This document shows positions 19,112 to 31,959 of a DNA stretch of 64,000 nt, in pieces. Positions within the stretch are counted from its first letter, which is position 1, and each line of letters starts with the position of its first letter. This DNA is from Molanna angustata (Eukaryota > Arthropoda > Insecta > Trichoptera > Molannidae), in assembly GCA_963576475.1 (NCBI GenBank), contig OY754978.1:3769364-3833363 (forward strand), in the 5' to 3' direction. The position numbers were made by a program, and so were the translations under genes. Below the pieces are notes generated by a model that made no database searches, had not been told where the DNA came from, and worked only from the letters and a program-made list of their open reading frames with translations.

Positions 19112-22100
19112 TTATGCCGGAGCTGAACGAATCTCATCGGCATGAACTTTAACAGGCTTCCCGCGACGTTCTACCCAGTAAACGTGTCCTCTTCCGATGG
19201 GCAATAAGATCCGATGCGGACCACTCCATTTAGGAGCAAATCCAGCGTGAAAACCAGTATTCATATCAGACTGAGGGTGTTCTCTAATTAATACAGCCTG
19301 TCCTATATCGTATTTCGAAACCGTATCATTATCAGGTGCGTAACGTTGTCGATATTCCTCCTGAGACGCTCGTATTTCGTTATCTAACTGGGTACGCTCA
19401 CGTGCTCCCGCTGTTGGGAAGATATCTCCATCGGGAGAATGAATCACCTGGACGGGGAATGTCGTAACCTAATAATGCCGTGCTAGGAGATACGCCTGTT
19501 GACTCATTACGACGACCACGTAACGCATATAAAATAGTCGGTAAATGTTCATCCCAACGCTTATGAGGTTGACCTTGTAAATAAATACGCAACGCTTTCT
19601 TAATTTCTTGGTTTCTACGTTCCGTAATATTCGCTCGTGGATGGTACACTGCCGTTGTCCAGTGCAAACATTGCCATCTATCTAGTGCGCTGGTCCACAA
19701 ACGATTCTTAAAATTAGTGGCATTATCCGACAAGATCGCTTTTGGATATCCGTAACGAGAGAATACGTCATCTTCTAATATTTTAATTATAATCGGAGCT
19801 CTACTCGATCGTACCGCAAACGCTTCCACCCATCGTGTATATAAATCCGTAACTACTACAATAAAACGCTTGCCGTGTGTGGATATGGGATATGGTCCCA
19901 TCAAATCGACTGCGCATACGTCAAATGGTTTATGTACGTGAGTATTTCCTAATGGGGCCGCAGGACGAGTCGGTACGGCTCTCGATAGAGCACACGTCAT
20001 ACACGCTCTCACATATTGCTCAACGTCAGTACGCATGTTCGGCCAAAAGAAATGGCGTGCCGCAGCCCGAGTCGTTTCTTTAGCTCCGGGATGACCTGCC
20101 ACACGATTATCATGATACGTAGATATAACCTTGAAAACCATCGATCGGGGTACAAATAAACGCATATCATCATCCGCAAATTTTCTCCAAAGATAATCAC
20201 CTAATAACGCATAATCACGTAAATATTGTTGTTCGTGACGTGCCGTCGATGTATTTGGTCGAGATAATAATATACGCAACCTATTTATACGTCGTTGTAC
20301 GTCGGTATCTCTTTTCTGTCGTAACCGTATTTCTTCCGCAAGACTTACATCTAATACCTCAACATCGTCGGATGACTCAACCGCGTCCGGCTGGTCCTCC
20401 GTCACCTCCGTTTCATCTTCCGTTTGATGTACTTGTGCCGTTATCTCATTCGTTTCCGTTGATGGGTACATCATGCGACTTAAATCTTTTGTGTCTGCCT
20501 CCGTTACTATTGGGGACGATTCGGGATTTCGGGATAACGCATCAGGGAGTTCATTTTTACGACCGGGACAGTGTTCAACTGTAAAATCAAATTCCTGTAA
20601 GAGGAGTGCCCATCTGATGAGCTTTGCCCTATCATTTTTCGCCGTATTCAACCACGTTAATGCTTTATTATCCGTACGTAGCTTAAACGATCGTCCTTCT
20701 AAATACGGACGATATCTTTTAATGGCCCACACGGCCGCAAACGCTTCTTGCTCATTCGAATGCCATTTTTGTTCGGCCGGTGAAAAACGCATACTCGCAT
20801 ATGATATAACATCCCGTTCTCCGTCAGAGCGTGGATGATATAATACGGCCGCAATACCTAACTTACTCGCGTCTGTTTGTAAAATAAATTCGCGATTAAA
20901 ATCGGGTCGTGACAATTTTAACGGTTGTGACATAGCCAACTTAATATTACGTATAGCGGTATCGGCTTGGCTATTCCACCGATACGGCCGATTTACCTTT
21001 AATAAATCGGTTAAAGGAGCAGCAATCTCAGAGAATCGCGGTACATATTCTCTTAACCAATTACACAGTCCTAAGAAGCCACGTAGTTCTTTACGAGTTC
21101 GCGGAGCTGGTGCAGAGAAAATCTCCTTGCACTGAGACATTTGAGGATAATTTCCTTCTGCAGTAACAACATGTCCCAAATACTCTATTTCTGACGTGGC
21201 TAATTTACATTTATCAGGCGAACATTTCAACCCGAACTGATCTAACCTTTCAAAAACTAGTCTTAAGTGATGGAGATGACTCTCCCAGTCAGAAGAATAG
21301 ATGACAATATCGTCTATATATACAATACAAAATTCTCTTAAATAACCGGCAAGAACTTGCTGACACATCGCTTTCTGGAAGCAGCTCGGGGCTCCCTTAA
21401 GTCCGAAGGGCATAACCTTAAATTGATATAACGCACCGTCAGGAGTAGAAAATGCCGTATAAGGTTTAGAAGCAGGATCGAGAGGCACTTGCCAGTACCC
21501 CTTTGTTAAATCTAACGTGGAAAATATCTTTGCGTTCCCGAGATCCTTTAATGTTTCATGGATGACCGGTAAAGTGGAGACCTCGCCCTCGGTGACGTCA
21601 TTTAGCCGACGGAAGTCTACACAGATACGATAATCATTATCTCCCTTTTTCGCAGCCATCACGATAGGAAAACAATACGGAGATCTACTCGCTTCGATTA
21701 CGTCATCAGTTAACATTTCTTCGATTTGTTTATGTAAGTTACGTTTCTTAGCGTCTGATAAACGGTACGGTGGGATACGAATGGGTGTCTCATCTTTCAG
21801 CCGGATAACGTGCGGCTGCAAGCGAGCAGGGCCTGCATATGGGGTAAATAAAGCATTAAATTCTCGCAATATTTTATGTAATTCATTTTTTTTCGCATTA
21901 GATAAGTCGTTTGTAATATTTGGTAACTGTACGTTAGTTAAATTTGGTTGACGCTTCGTCGAATGAAAATATGCCGTAATTCTTTCCTTCTTACCGAAAT
22001 ACAATGCTCCACGAATAAAATCAATCACGCCGTGTTCCGCTATTAACCAATCTATACCTAATATTACGTCATCTCGTAGGCCGTCGACTACTAAAAATTC

Positions 22101-22937
22101 ATTTTCCATCCTAACGTCTGCTATCGAGCAGTCTATTTCCGCTTTCGCTACTACCGTCATTTTGGCCGAAGCATGTGCAAGATTTAAACTCTTTACATCA
22201 CAAAATTTTCTTCTATACTCGTGTACTAAATCTGCACGAATTAAACTGTGAGAGGCGGCAGAGTCTACTAACGCTACATAGAGACGATCCTCGATCGTCA
22301 CGCTTATCCGTGGGAGGCTAACTTTACCAATCGCACATACACCGTCTACTTTATGTTCTAGTTCGCAAATTCCGTCACTGTACTCCTCTTCGTACCTACT
22401 CATCACTTTCGCCATCTCATTACTACCCAGCGCAACTACTGCAGTACCTAACTTGTGATCCGGCGCGACAACCGGTTTCCTTTCTTCGAACTCCTCTGAC
22501 GCAACTACCAGCTTCTCATCATCCGACGTACCTGACGCAACTATCAACTCCCTATCGTTCAACATATCTACCAACTCTACCTCCGACGCGAATTTCGAAC
22601 TATCTCGTATGTAACCTGCCTTCTCATTATTAGCCTCCGCGGTTTCAATGCTATCCTCATCATCTTCTCTATGCACATCAGCCTCTACCACCATCTCAGT
22701 AAAACCTTCAGAGTTTTGATTGCCTCTTTCTACAATTACCTCATCAACAGACTCAATCATATTTATAGCATTCTCATTATCAGTACAGGGCGCCAGTTCC
22801 ACGTTTGTTGACCTGGTGGAACGCAGGTTTAATTTCTTCGGGAGCCCGCGACAGGTCGAGGTCCGTAATTTGTGTTCCTGTCGGGGCGGCGAGCGTTTCC
22901 CGATGCCGATGCGATAAACTCGTTTCTTTCCACGCAA
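19112..22937 (-). CDS. pol: Pol polyprotein of the gypsy element (protease, RT, RNase H, integrase), frameshifted near its end
   Basis: A frame of 1,179 codons runs 22937-19398 on the - strand. The order is typical of Ty3/gypsy. Protease at about residue 225 has VDSAASHS where D-S/T-G is usual. Reverse transcriptase has YIDDIVIYS near 540. RNase H begins at LQTDASKLG near 686. The integrase zinc finger has GHPG..CMTC. The integrase core has AVDLMGP near 1010, SDNATNF near 1072 and a catalytic Glu in ITERRNQE. Around 19440-19460 the frame shifts by one base and the integrase C-terminal part continues in another frame to 19112 (KYDIGQAVLIRE, then FAPKWSGPHRIL). The start overlaps gag by about 109 bases in the -1 frame, as expected for programmed frameshifting. 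The long acidic linker before the protease is unusual. Confidence 0.93.
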
Positions 22938-23781
22938 TCTTTATTAAAATGACGACCAGGGCAAAATTGACATTTTGGTAACTGTTTTCTGTTATTTACT
23001 GGGTTATTATTATTAGGGCGCGAATTCGCATTACGGTTGTTTGGACGTATATTATAATTATCCTGCCGGTACGTTGAGGTATTATAGTTATTACCGCTTT
23101 CGCACGAATTGTCACGTTGGTTATTTCTATTTTCATTATTACGTTCGGCAACTGGCTGAAACAACGTTTGTCGGGGGAAATCAATCATCATTACTTTTTC
23201 TTTAAGCGACGTGAACGTAAAATTTCCGAAAATCACTCCGACATCTAAAATGTTGCGATACGTGTCTCTCATCAGGTATATTAAGTCGGAGCATGAAGCA
23301 TCCGACGGAGCCGTTCCAAAGAGCCGCATATGAACCGCTTCCTTCCGCTTAAGGAAAGCGATTCCACCCTCATCCGCACGCTGACGGTCACCATAATAAT
23401 TAGCCATAAGCGAAGACCGGGCAACGTCTATTCCGTATCTACCAATTAAAAAACCTTTGAATTCATCCCATGTCCATTTACCCTGCGCATGAGGAGACCA
23501 CCAACGCTTGGCTTCTCCTCGCAACCTCTGAGACGCACGGCCGACCATTGACGCAGGAGAACAAAACATGTGGCCGAAAAACGCTTCGCATGCCGTGATA
23601 AATAAAACAGGGTCTTCTTCTGGAAGACCGCTGAACGTATCTTCCAGTTCGCGACGTTGTAAATATGGGAATAAATGTTCAATTCCCGGGCTATCGTTTC
23701 TTGGGGGTTCTGGAAAATCGCGGATAACATTATCATTTGTTCTTGCCCTAGTAACCCGTCTACTATCTCCTCCGCCGCCAT
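22829..23781 (-). CDS. gag: Gag of the gypsy element, frame break near the N-terminus
   Basis: The main frame (ending 22829) holds a retrotransposon gag region with WWSPHAQGKWTWDEFKGFLI near 23440-23500, an Asn-rich stretch, and a zinc knuckle CQFCPGRHFNKDC near 22930. It stays open upstream to beyond 23800 but has no ATG before 23569. The only nearby ATG in a good position (23781) is in a different frame, which is open to 23446 and gives a plausible N-terminus. I infer a one-base indel between about 23650 and 23720. The -1 overlap with pol follows downstream. Confidence 0.8.
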
Positions 23782-23942
23782 CGTTTTCGCGCTCTACTAC
23801 TCCGAAAATAATATATTTAAATAAACGAAAAACAAGTTGAAATAAAATTTTTTTAGTAAATACGAGAAAAAAACTTCAAACGAAAATAAAACGCTCAAAA
23901 CCTCAGGGTGGTTCGATAAAAACTACTGTTTTTAAAAATGGC

Positions 23943-23961
23943 TGCACGTTGGATAGCGCCA
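23943..23961 (-). other. Candidate primer-binding site of the gypsy element
   Basis: On the - strand, three bases past the end of the 5' LTR, TGGCGCTATCCAACGTGC begins with the TGGCGC that many insect gypsy elements use to bind the 3' end of a tRNA. The particular tRNA was not identified. Confidence 0.55.
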
Positions 23962-23964
23962 AAT

Positions 23965-25154
23965 TGTTATCGCATATAACAAAGAAGAGCGTTGATAAAA
24001 GTGTCTAAATGCCGGCTAGTCAATACAATAATTAAATATGGTGGAGACGAAAGAACGTGTTGAGCGTATAAAATAAAACAATGCTTAAATTGACAGAAAT
24101 ACACGCGTAATAGTAATTATCGGTTAATAAAAATTGCTGTAAAATTAAAAAAGAAAATTAATTAGAAAACCAGTGATGACGGCCGCTGAAAAGAATTATT
24201 AAATACAGGAAATACACGTGGAACAGAGAATAATAGTGCTGAAAAGAATAATCAAATACATGAAATGCACGTGTAATATTGATGACAATCTTGCTAAAAT
24301 AAATTACGAAACGAAACGTTCAGAGCAAAGAAAACAAATAATAATAAATCAGAAAGATCTTACCAACCGCTGCCCTCGTTACGGGTCTGTAGATGAAACA
24401 CTTACACTACATAATATCACTTTTTATTAATTAAAAAAATAACTTAAAACTATCTTAAATTCACCCCTCGTTGGTTATGTATGGACCTGAAACACACTTA
24501 GTCACTATTATGCGATTATTTAAGTGATTTTTATTATTAAAAGTTATTTTTAATATTAACTTAAACTATCTTAAATTCACCCCTCGTTGGTTATGTATGG
24601 ACCTGAAACACACTTATGCACTACCATGCAAATATGAAATTTAATGCTGAGCTTCAAGCAGACGCCTCGCAGAGATAAGATTTTCTCTTTCAACGTTCGC
24701 GGTCTACGTTTGTTTTAAAAAATATATATAAGTTATCTTTCATACGCGTGAGTTAAAATTCGTCTATCCCGACCAAGCGTCCACTCAAATACTGATTCAA
24801 ACCAGCTATCGCGTCCACCGCTGGAGACAGGGGGGGAGGAGCTACCCCACCGCGCGGCGGGGCGCGTTCTACCATCTACCAATAGGAAGCTTCCATTTCA
24901 CCTACCAAGTTAGAAAGTATAAAGTTCCAGGAATATGCATTGAATATAAAATTATTAGAAATGACATATTTACAAAATATAAGCATTGTTTAAACACATT
25001 AAGGACCCAAAGACCCGTTAATCTGATAAAACCATTATAAGAGAATGTTTTCCAAGAATTAAGGTATTTTGTTGAAACAAAATAATAGATGTTTGTCTTC
25101 TATGCTACCATAACCCATGGTAATATCTTGATCATACTACCTATGTATATATCA
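23965..25154 (-). repeat. 5' LTR of the gypsy element (right), with an internal duplication
   Basis: Same ends as the left LTR. It carries an extra segment of about 110-120 bp near 24490-24610 in which the block from TATCTTAAATTCACCCCTCG through GAAACACACTTA is repeated. The left LTR has one copy of that block. Confidence 0.93.
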
Positions 25155-25158
25155 AGTA

Positions 25159-27330
25159 TTAAATTAATATAATAGGCCGTTTCCACGCTCGCCTTGGCTC
25201 GGCGAGACATCCCGAGCTCCAACGTGTAAATAGGGTGTTTGATAGGCTCGCGTGGTCTCGCCCGGGCTCGCGCCCGATCCGATCAGCAGGCTGATTTTGT
25301 ATAAACACCAGAGGAGAAGAAAGGAGTTAAGTACTATTTTATCTGTGGATTTAGCTCGTTAACACCAATGTATGTATATTTTTGGTATTTTGTAAGCGAA
25401 TTTTCTTTCGTTGTCTTAACCCCAATAAAATACTCGGAGTTAAAATTATTTATTTATTTGTAGAATAAGAGTTATCTCCTGTCAAATCACGCGACGAATT
25501 TACTTCTATATTTTCTATGCACGCGAGTTTGATATTGTAAAATTGACTAATTACAGTAATTAATTCATCCATAATCATTTAGAAGGTGTGTATTATTTAT
25601 ATTGTACAATATTCATACATATTATTGACCAAATTTATTATTTATTTTAGTATTTGACTTGTTTATACATTCGTTGTTAATATTTCGACTTAGGTCTTTG
25701 GAGGCTTAATATTTCATGAATTTGTCGTTTCAAACAATGAAACATGACGTTTTTCTTTGAGTATAATAATATAAAATGAGGATACTAATCACGTTTTGTT
25801 TATTTGCAGCATGTCATACTTATTTTTGCGAGCGTTAAAAGACGATGAAAAGCGATAAAAAGACGATGGTCCGTTGGACATGCCGAAAGACTTCTTAAGA
25901 CTGCCTTGTTTCGTAGAGCCAACAAATAAACTACAGCGCCCTTGGAGTGATCTTGTATCATTAAACGGCGCTTTGTAAATTCTATTTATTATATATCATA
26001 TTATATTTATCATAGGGCAGAGAGAACATCTATTTACATTTTTTTAGATTTTATTAATATTCTGCTCCAATCAATTGTTTTTGCATAGCGACTAATGCTG
26101 ATCCATGTGGCATAGTGGTAGTTTGTTTTAACTTCAGTTAATTCATGACTCAATAACACATTACTTTGTTATAATGTATATAATGAAATGTTTAAATTTA
26201 AATAAATGAAAAAAATATTGGAGTTGGTTTTGAAAGTAGATTTAAATCAATAAATAGTATTTAAAAGCACATTGTACTATAATATGAAGATAACTAAACA
26301 ACATATACACATAAAAGTACTAGTTTTACCTTTTTATACTGCTTCATATTAATATGCATGGTATTTATGTAGTGCGTTTGATAATTCACTCACATGTTAA
26401 GAGCAGATAATTCTGAAACTATATATTTTGTTGAAAAAAAATAGGATAATATAAAGAAAACACAAGCATGAAAATTTTTGAACCATGATCATTATAGTGG
26501 TCAAAGTAAATTAACCTTGTTTATTATTTTTACAGATATGTAATTGAAATCTTGCAATCATCAGTGTGTCGCACATGTTTGGAAGCCATATTATGTAATT
26601 AAGTAAACTGCTGCAGGAATTCTTGAGCCAGACAGAGTTGAGCTGATACTGAAGAAGATCACATACTATATATATATAATATCTGCAATAAAGAAAAATC
26701 AATTTTACTACTATGTATGATATTTTAATTATAAAAATAATAAAAGGCAGACTCAAAATTTCATGAAAAAAATATTATGCTCTTTTTTGTCCATTCTAAA
26801 CAAGAAATTATTTATAAAAAAACGTTAACCCATGATATTACCCAAACAAACATATTTGCGTGTCAATTTTATTAGAATAATCACTTGCATAACAAACAAA
26901 TCGTATCGGTATAAAATTGTTCAAAATTGAGTCGTTTGACATAACACCATTTCAATTAAAATTTTATTTAAAACATGTTATTTATAAAAAGCATCGAGTA
27001 AATAAGCTATAAAATACAAAACAATGAATGAAAATAGAGTATATACCTTGCTAAATATTAATAAAAAACACACGATTAGCTGTCAAAATCTGATAAATGC
27101 GGGTAAATGTACGAGATTGCCATATGTAAATTAAACTGGACATAGAAATTTTATTTACATATGGCAAATTTGTACTAATGTTTGGGTGACGCCCCCTTCA
27201 GTTTTCTCACGGAGTTAACACCGGAAAACTCCATACAAAATACCAAATTCCGAGATTTCTCGGGAGTTAAGACAAGAGTTAAGACAACTCTTGGTGTTTC
27301 ATACAAAATCACCCTGCAGCTAAGAACCAA
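25159..27330. other. Spacer bounded by inverted repeats, no gene; possible 2-kb non-autonomous DNA element
   Basis: GATTTTGTATAAACACCAGAG at 25294 reappears inverted near 27293-27316 (CTCTTGGTGTTTCATAC and on), and weaker similarity continues on both sides of each arm. A GC-rich patch with repeated CTCG/CGAG lies at 25180-25280. The 2-kb interior is AT-rich with only short frames and no transposase. Element boundaries and target duplication are not clear. Confidence 0.4.
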
Positions 27331-27649
27331 TACGAAAACCACAGATAATATAGAAGTATACTAAACCAGCAAAAAACCAGCTGACAGCTGTCAAAACGAG
27401 AATTCTTCTTCTTCTATTTTATGGGCATTTCATCGTTGCCAATGTTCTCGCCCTTTTTCTGTAATTATATTATCTTGGAGGAATGACTAGATGATATAAT
27501 ATTATTTTTTATGGAGAGACAGATAAGTTGAGAAGTCTTACACACTTCGGAGTAATAAACCAACGCTGCCAGTTATGGGAGGAAAAAAAAAAATAATAAT
27601 AATGATTGGTTTTGGTTATAATGAAATTGGTTTTACTTAGATGATGACA

Positions 27650-29980
27650 TGTAATGAATGACCGAGATGAGAAAACAAAGTTTATATACAATAAATACAA
27701 GAGGTGTTTGATTTATTTACAGATGACTTAATTCTATATTTGGATGTTATTGATAGAGATGAATGAAGCTATACATTTATATACAGGGGGAGATGCAATT
27801 GAGAGGACAGAAGGAATATTCATAGGGAGAGGAAGCTTGAGTCTAATAAAACTATTATATAGAGGGGACTTGTTAAACAGTTTACAGCCAAGGAAAATGT
27901 GGTTTATATTACCCTCTTCGAGACCACATTCGCAGAGAGATGTGTCTTTAACTCGAATTTTGCAAAGGAAAACCGGAGAGCATGTATGGCCAAGTCTTAT
28001 TCGACATATGACAGATAAGGGTTTTTTTTAATTGGGATGTCAGAGAACCAATGTTTGACAGGGAAAGTCTGTTGAATAGATGCATAAAATTGACTAGAAG
28101 TCAGACAGTTTGTGCGCCACAGTTGTCATCATCTTTTTCTTAATGAGGGGAAACATATCTTCCAGGAATAGGTACCAATGGGAATCATCCCCATTTATGG
28201 ATGCTTCTTTTGCCAGTACATCGACTTTGTCGTTACCTTCGATTCCACTGTGACTTGGAATCCATGCGATAGAAACGTTAGTTCCTGACATGCCCAGGTC
28301 TAAAATTTTATGTTTGATTTGGAGGACTGTTAAATGGTTGAGAAGATATTTTGGGTTGGAAGAGATTGATTGGACTGCACTGAGAGAATCGGAGAATATA
28401 ATGGCACTTGACATGGACTGTGTAGAGATGAAATTGAGAGCTTCAAGTATGGCCAAACATTCAGCGTTAAAATATGGAAGTTTCTGGAGGAAGCTTGAAG
28501 AGGCCAGAGGAGTCTAGGGTTGGGCAGTAATAAGCTGCTCCCACCCTAGGGAAGTCGTTTTCTGTTTTGGATCCATCGGTAAATATGGAGATGTAATTAG
28601 GGAAGTTGGCTTGTATAGTATCCCGGAAAAGTTGAGGAGTACGAGAGTCGTACTTCAAAATGTTCAGATGGATTATAGGAGGAAAAAATGTATTTGATTC
28701 ATGGGGGCAAGAAAAATATGGAAATTTGCTGTCTGAAAAGTAAGGAGTGGTAGACGATTTTAAGAGCTTATAACTATCAATAAGAAGAGGTAGTTTTTTT
28801 TTTATTTTTCCAGAATTGTTTGGATACTGAATATTCGGTTAAAAGTTGAATTTTTGGGATGATTGGGTGATTTGAAATACGCGCTGCTTTTAACAGGAAT
28901 TTATCTGCAAGTGCTTGTCTGCGGAGGTGAAGAGGAGGTTCCATGCACTCGATTTGAAGGGCATTGATTGGAGATGATTTCATAGCACCAAGGATGATGC
29001 GAAGAGAGCGATGTTGAATTTTATCCAGTTGACTAGTGACATATTTAGGGGCTGGTTCGAGTAAGAAGGAAGCATAATCAATATGGGAACGAATTAGGGC
29101 ATTATACAGCAGCTGAAGGGTTTTAGGATGTGCACCCCACCACACACGAGATACCGACCTTAGAATGTTTAAGGCTTTCTCACATTTTGAGCTGATGTAT
29201 TCTACATGTTGTTTAAAAGTCAACTTGGAGTCAAAAATGAGGCCAAGGAATTTAGTAGAAGATACCGTGGGGATTGGAATATTTTCAAAAGAGATATTTA
29301 GTGGTGGGTGGGATTTTTTTTTGGGAAAATATCATAACTTGGCTTTTTTGAGGGGATAGTTGAAGACCATGGTTATCTAGCCACTCTCCCAAATCTTTAA
29401 GAGCAAGATTAAGGGCAGTTTCAATATCTTTCAGAATTGTATGGGAGATGTAAATCATTATGTCGTCAGCATACTGAAGGATACGGGCATGTTTGGTTAT
29501 TACCTGCTCAATCCCGGCAGAATAGATGTTAAACAATAGGGGGCTCAACACAGATCCCTGTGGGAGTCCCTTCCAGATCAGTCTTTCTTTTCCACCTTGG
29601 GAGTCAGCGTTTAAGATAATAGATCTGCCGCAAAGTAGATTTCTAATGAAATAGTCAGTTTTTTGAGGAATCCCTTTGTCTAGGAGTTTTTTGACAAGTA
29701 TGTCAAGGTGGATATTGTCGTACGCCGCTTTCATGTCTAGAAAGACTGGTACCAGTAGTTCTTTCCGGGATTTAGCTAGGTGGATATCCGTGGTGAAGAT
29801 GCTCAAGTTATCTGCTGTGCTCTTTCCTTTTCGAAACCCGTGTTGGGATTTGGGGAGAAGATTATTTGTTTCCAGGAAATGTTCTAATCTGTCTTTGATA
29901 AGGTGTTCCATTATTTTGCTCATGGTGGAAGATAGAGCAATTGGACGGAATGACTCTCCTTTGTTAGGATTATTGCTGAT
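27650..29980 (-). mobile_element. I/jockey-like LINE with reverse transcriptase and RNase H, frameshifted
   Basis: On the - strand from 29980: RT motifs FRPIALSSTMSKIMEHL, QHGFRKGKSTADNL, LDMKAAYDNIH, GLPQGSVLSPLLFN and the catalytic LQYADDIMIY (near 29470). After a break come ALIRSHIDYAS and a thumb region, then an RNase H domain with FTDGSKT, AECLAILEAL-like, FSDSLSAV and IPSHSGIEGNDKVD (28200-28660). Last is the C-terminal R-x-x-GH/CECG zinc-type motif (27900-28010). RNase H after RT points to the I-like group. It lacks endonuclease and the RT N-terminus (5' truncation at 29980) and has at least three frame breaks. The 3' end is not sharply defined. Confidence 0.88.
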
Positions 29981-31021
29981 AAATCAAGTGATAAATAGAC
30001 ACTTTTGTCAACATCTTGAGTGTTACCATAATAATAATCCTTATTTCCGTGCTTAGAAATAGGTGGGTTGTCATATAAAAAAAATATCTGTATTGAGAAA
30101 TAATTCGTACGTTTTAAATATCGATTCGTCCATTTTTCGAGTAATCGATCACAGATCACCAACCCTAGCTCCTATCAAAATGTCAAATAACAAATAATGG
30201 TATATCTTTTATCTTTTCCATTTCCATGTCTTTTCTATAATTTCTATGTGATTGTGATGTCACTTTATCTGACTCAGGGCCTCCAAGCCCCAAACAAATA
30301 ATTCTCACCATGTACATATGGGTATATAGAGATAGATATATATCTATGTCTCTCTTTTCCAATTTTAGTTCCCCACGTAAATTGTTGGTGGCGTCGAACC
30401 TATAGGAGGTGGCGCCGAATCTGGTGGTGGCGCGCGCTACCACCGTGAAACTAATAGTAAAAAATATTTTCGCCTGTTTTTTTATGTTATTATTATTTTC
30501 TGAAGTATGGTATGTAAAAACATATTTTTAAGTTTCGTATTAATTTTTAAATAAATTAATCAATATTAATATATTTTTTTAATACAAAAAAAACATAAAA
30601 TTAATAAGTTACATTACAATTTTACTAATGAACTATGGGAACAGATTTCATCATATGGCAATGTTTCAACATTTTCAAAGTAGCGTCTAGTCCCAGCTCT
30701 TATTTTCTGCATTATTAGGATAGGTTTGTTTGTTTATAATAATAAGTGAGCGAGTTGCTTTATTAATGGAATTATATATTATTATAAATTAAATTTACAT
30801 TTTTTATTTAATTTTTCGCATTTAATATAAAATTCCACAGCTCATTTGACTCCATAATACGAGATCTCAACCAATCAGAGAGCCAACCGGAAACCGGAAA
30901 CAAAATGTTGATTGTACTACGCTAGTCATTTTCAACGGCATAAAAAATCGCCATATTTGTTCGATTTTTGTGTCGTGTTTGTCATTCGTTGCCGTTGTCG
31001 AAGTTTTAAATGTTTTATAAA
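29981..31021. promoter_or_regulatory. Spacer and possible promoter of the THAP-like gene
   Basis: AT-rich to about 30830. Then a more GC-rich stretch has a CCAAT box (CCAATCAG at 30871-30878) and CCGGAAAC repeats about 150 bases before the ATG at 31022. No other gene seen. Promoter function is inference. Confidence 0.35.
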
Positions 31022-31959
31022 ATGGAAAACAAGAAAAAGTCCCATCGCTACTGTAGTGTCGGTTCGTATAAATCGACGGATTTAATACAGAAACAATTCT
31101 GTTTCGCGATCGATGGATTTCGTTGTGCGGAAATGATATACTGCGTCACGTTGAAACAATGACTTTTTTGTTGTTTTTCTCCAAGGAATTTTATCAATAA
31201 CAGCATTTCCGTAAGTACATTATGTTTTCTATCAAACAGTGCAAGTATATTGGTCTTGAATGCGTCATTTTTTAAGGTTAGTGTATTAAAAAAAATTGCG
31301 TTGGATGTATATCATTTTGGTCAATACAAAGTAATTTTTGTTTTCTATTAAACAATACAAGTATATCGCTCTTGACTGGGTCATTTTTTAAGCTAAACAA
31401 GTTGCGTTGTTATGTTTTATTTTGGTGATTTGTGTTTTTGCGTTGATATTTATTTTGTACTTTTACAGATCATACGAGTTGCATGATTGCAAAACACAAA
31501 AAAACAACGCATCGGTTTCCATTGAAGCATAAACACGTGTTTGAGGAATGGAAAATAGAATCCTTTAACCCTAAATTCCTTGGATTAGATGACAAAGAAA
31601 TCTACAATAAGTTTGAAGTTTGAGACGCAAATCTCTCAGCAGGATTACCAGGTAAAATTGCTACCTTTTATTGTGTTATTTAGATTGTGGCATCACCAAT
31701 GTCAAATACCTCTTTCTGAATACGATTTAAAGAAAGTTGCATTATAATTAATATATCTGATATAAATAGTTTTGTTTAGTGATTTTATTTATTGTTTGAT
31801 ATATTTTGGTTTGGATACATATATAAATCTTGTGCTATATAAAATACGCATTTTCATGGAAACTACGAAATACTATGAAAATATTGTATATAGATGTATT
31901 GATTTGTGTGAAATATTCCACCTCGGTACAGACAAAGCCTAGTGAGGTGGATATATAAT

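Larger units (their letters stand above)
17208..25158 (-). mobile_element. Ty3/gypsy LTR retrotransposon, nearly full-length, disabled
   Basis: Both ends carry the 4-bp target duplication AGTA (17208-17211 and 25155-25158). LTRs begin TG and end CA. The internal region reads gag then pol on the - strand with no envelope gene between integrase and the left LTR. A purine-rich tract stands at the 3' LTR and a TGGCGC primer-binding-like site at the 5' LTR. The two LTRs differ by few point changes, so the insertion looks recent. It is broken all the same: gag and integrase each show a frame break, the left LTR contains a LINE insertion and the right LTR an internal duplication. It lies between BDP1 and a repeat-rich spacer. 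Confidence 0.95.

Noticed and set aside
24218..24430. 70-codon frame in the gypsy LTR
   Set aside because: LTR sequence present in both LTRs, frame not kept in the left copy.
31621..31623. TGA as a selenocysteine codon in the THAP-like gene, suggested by the neighbouring SECp43
   Set aside because: THAP fingers need a Cys here that one mutation turns into TGA. No SECIS-like element was evident and insects seldom keep this pathway.
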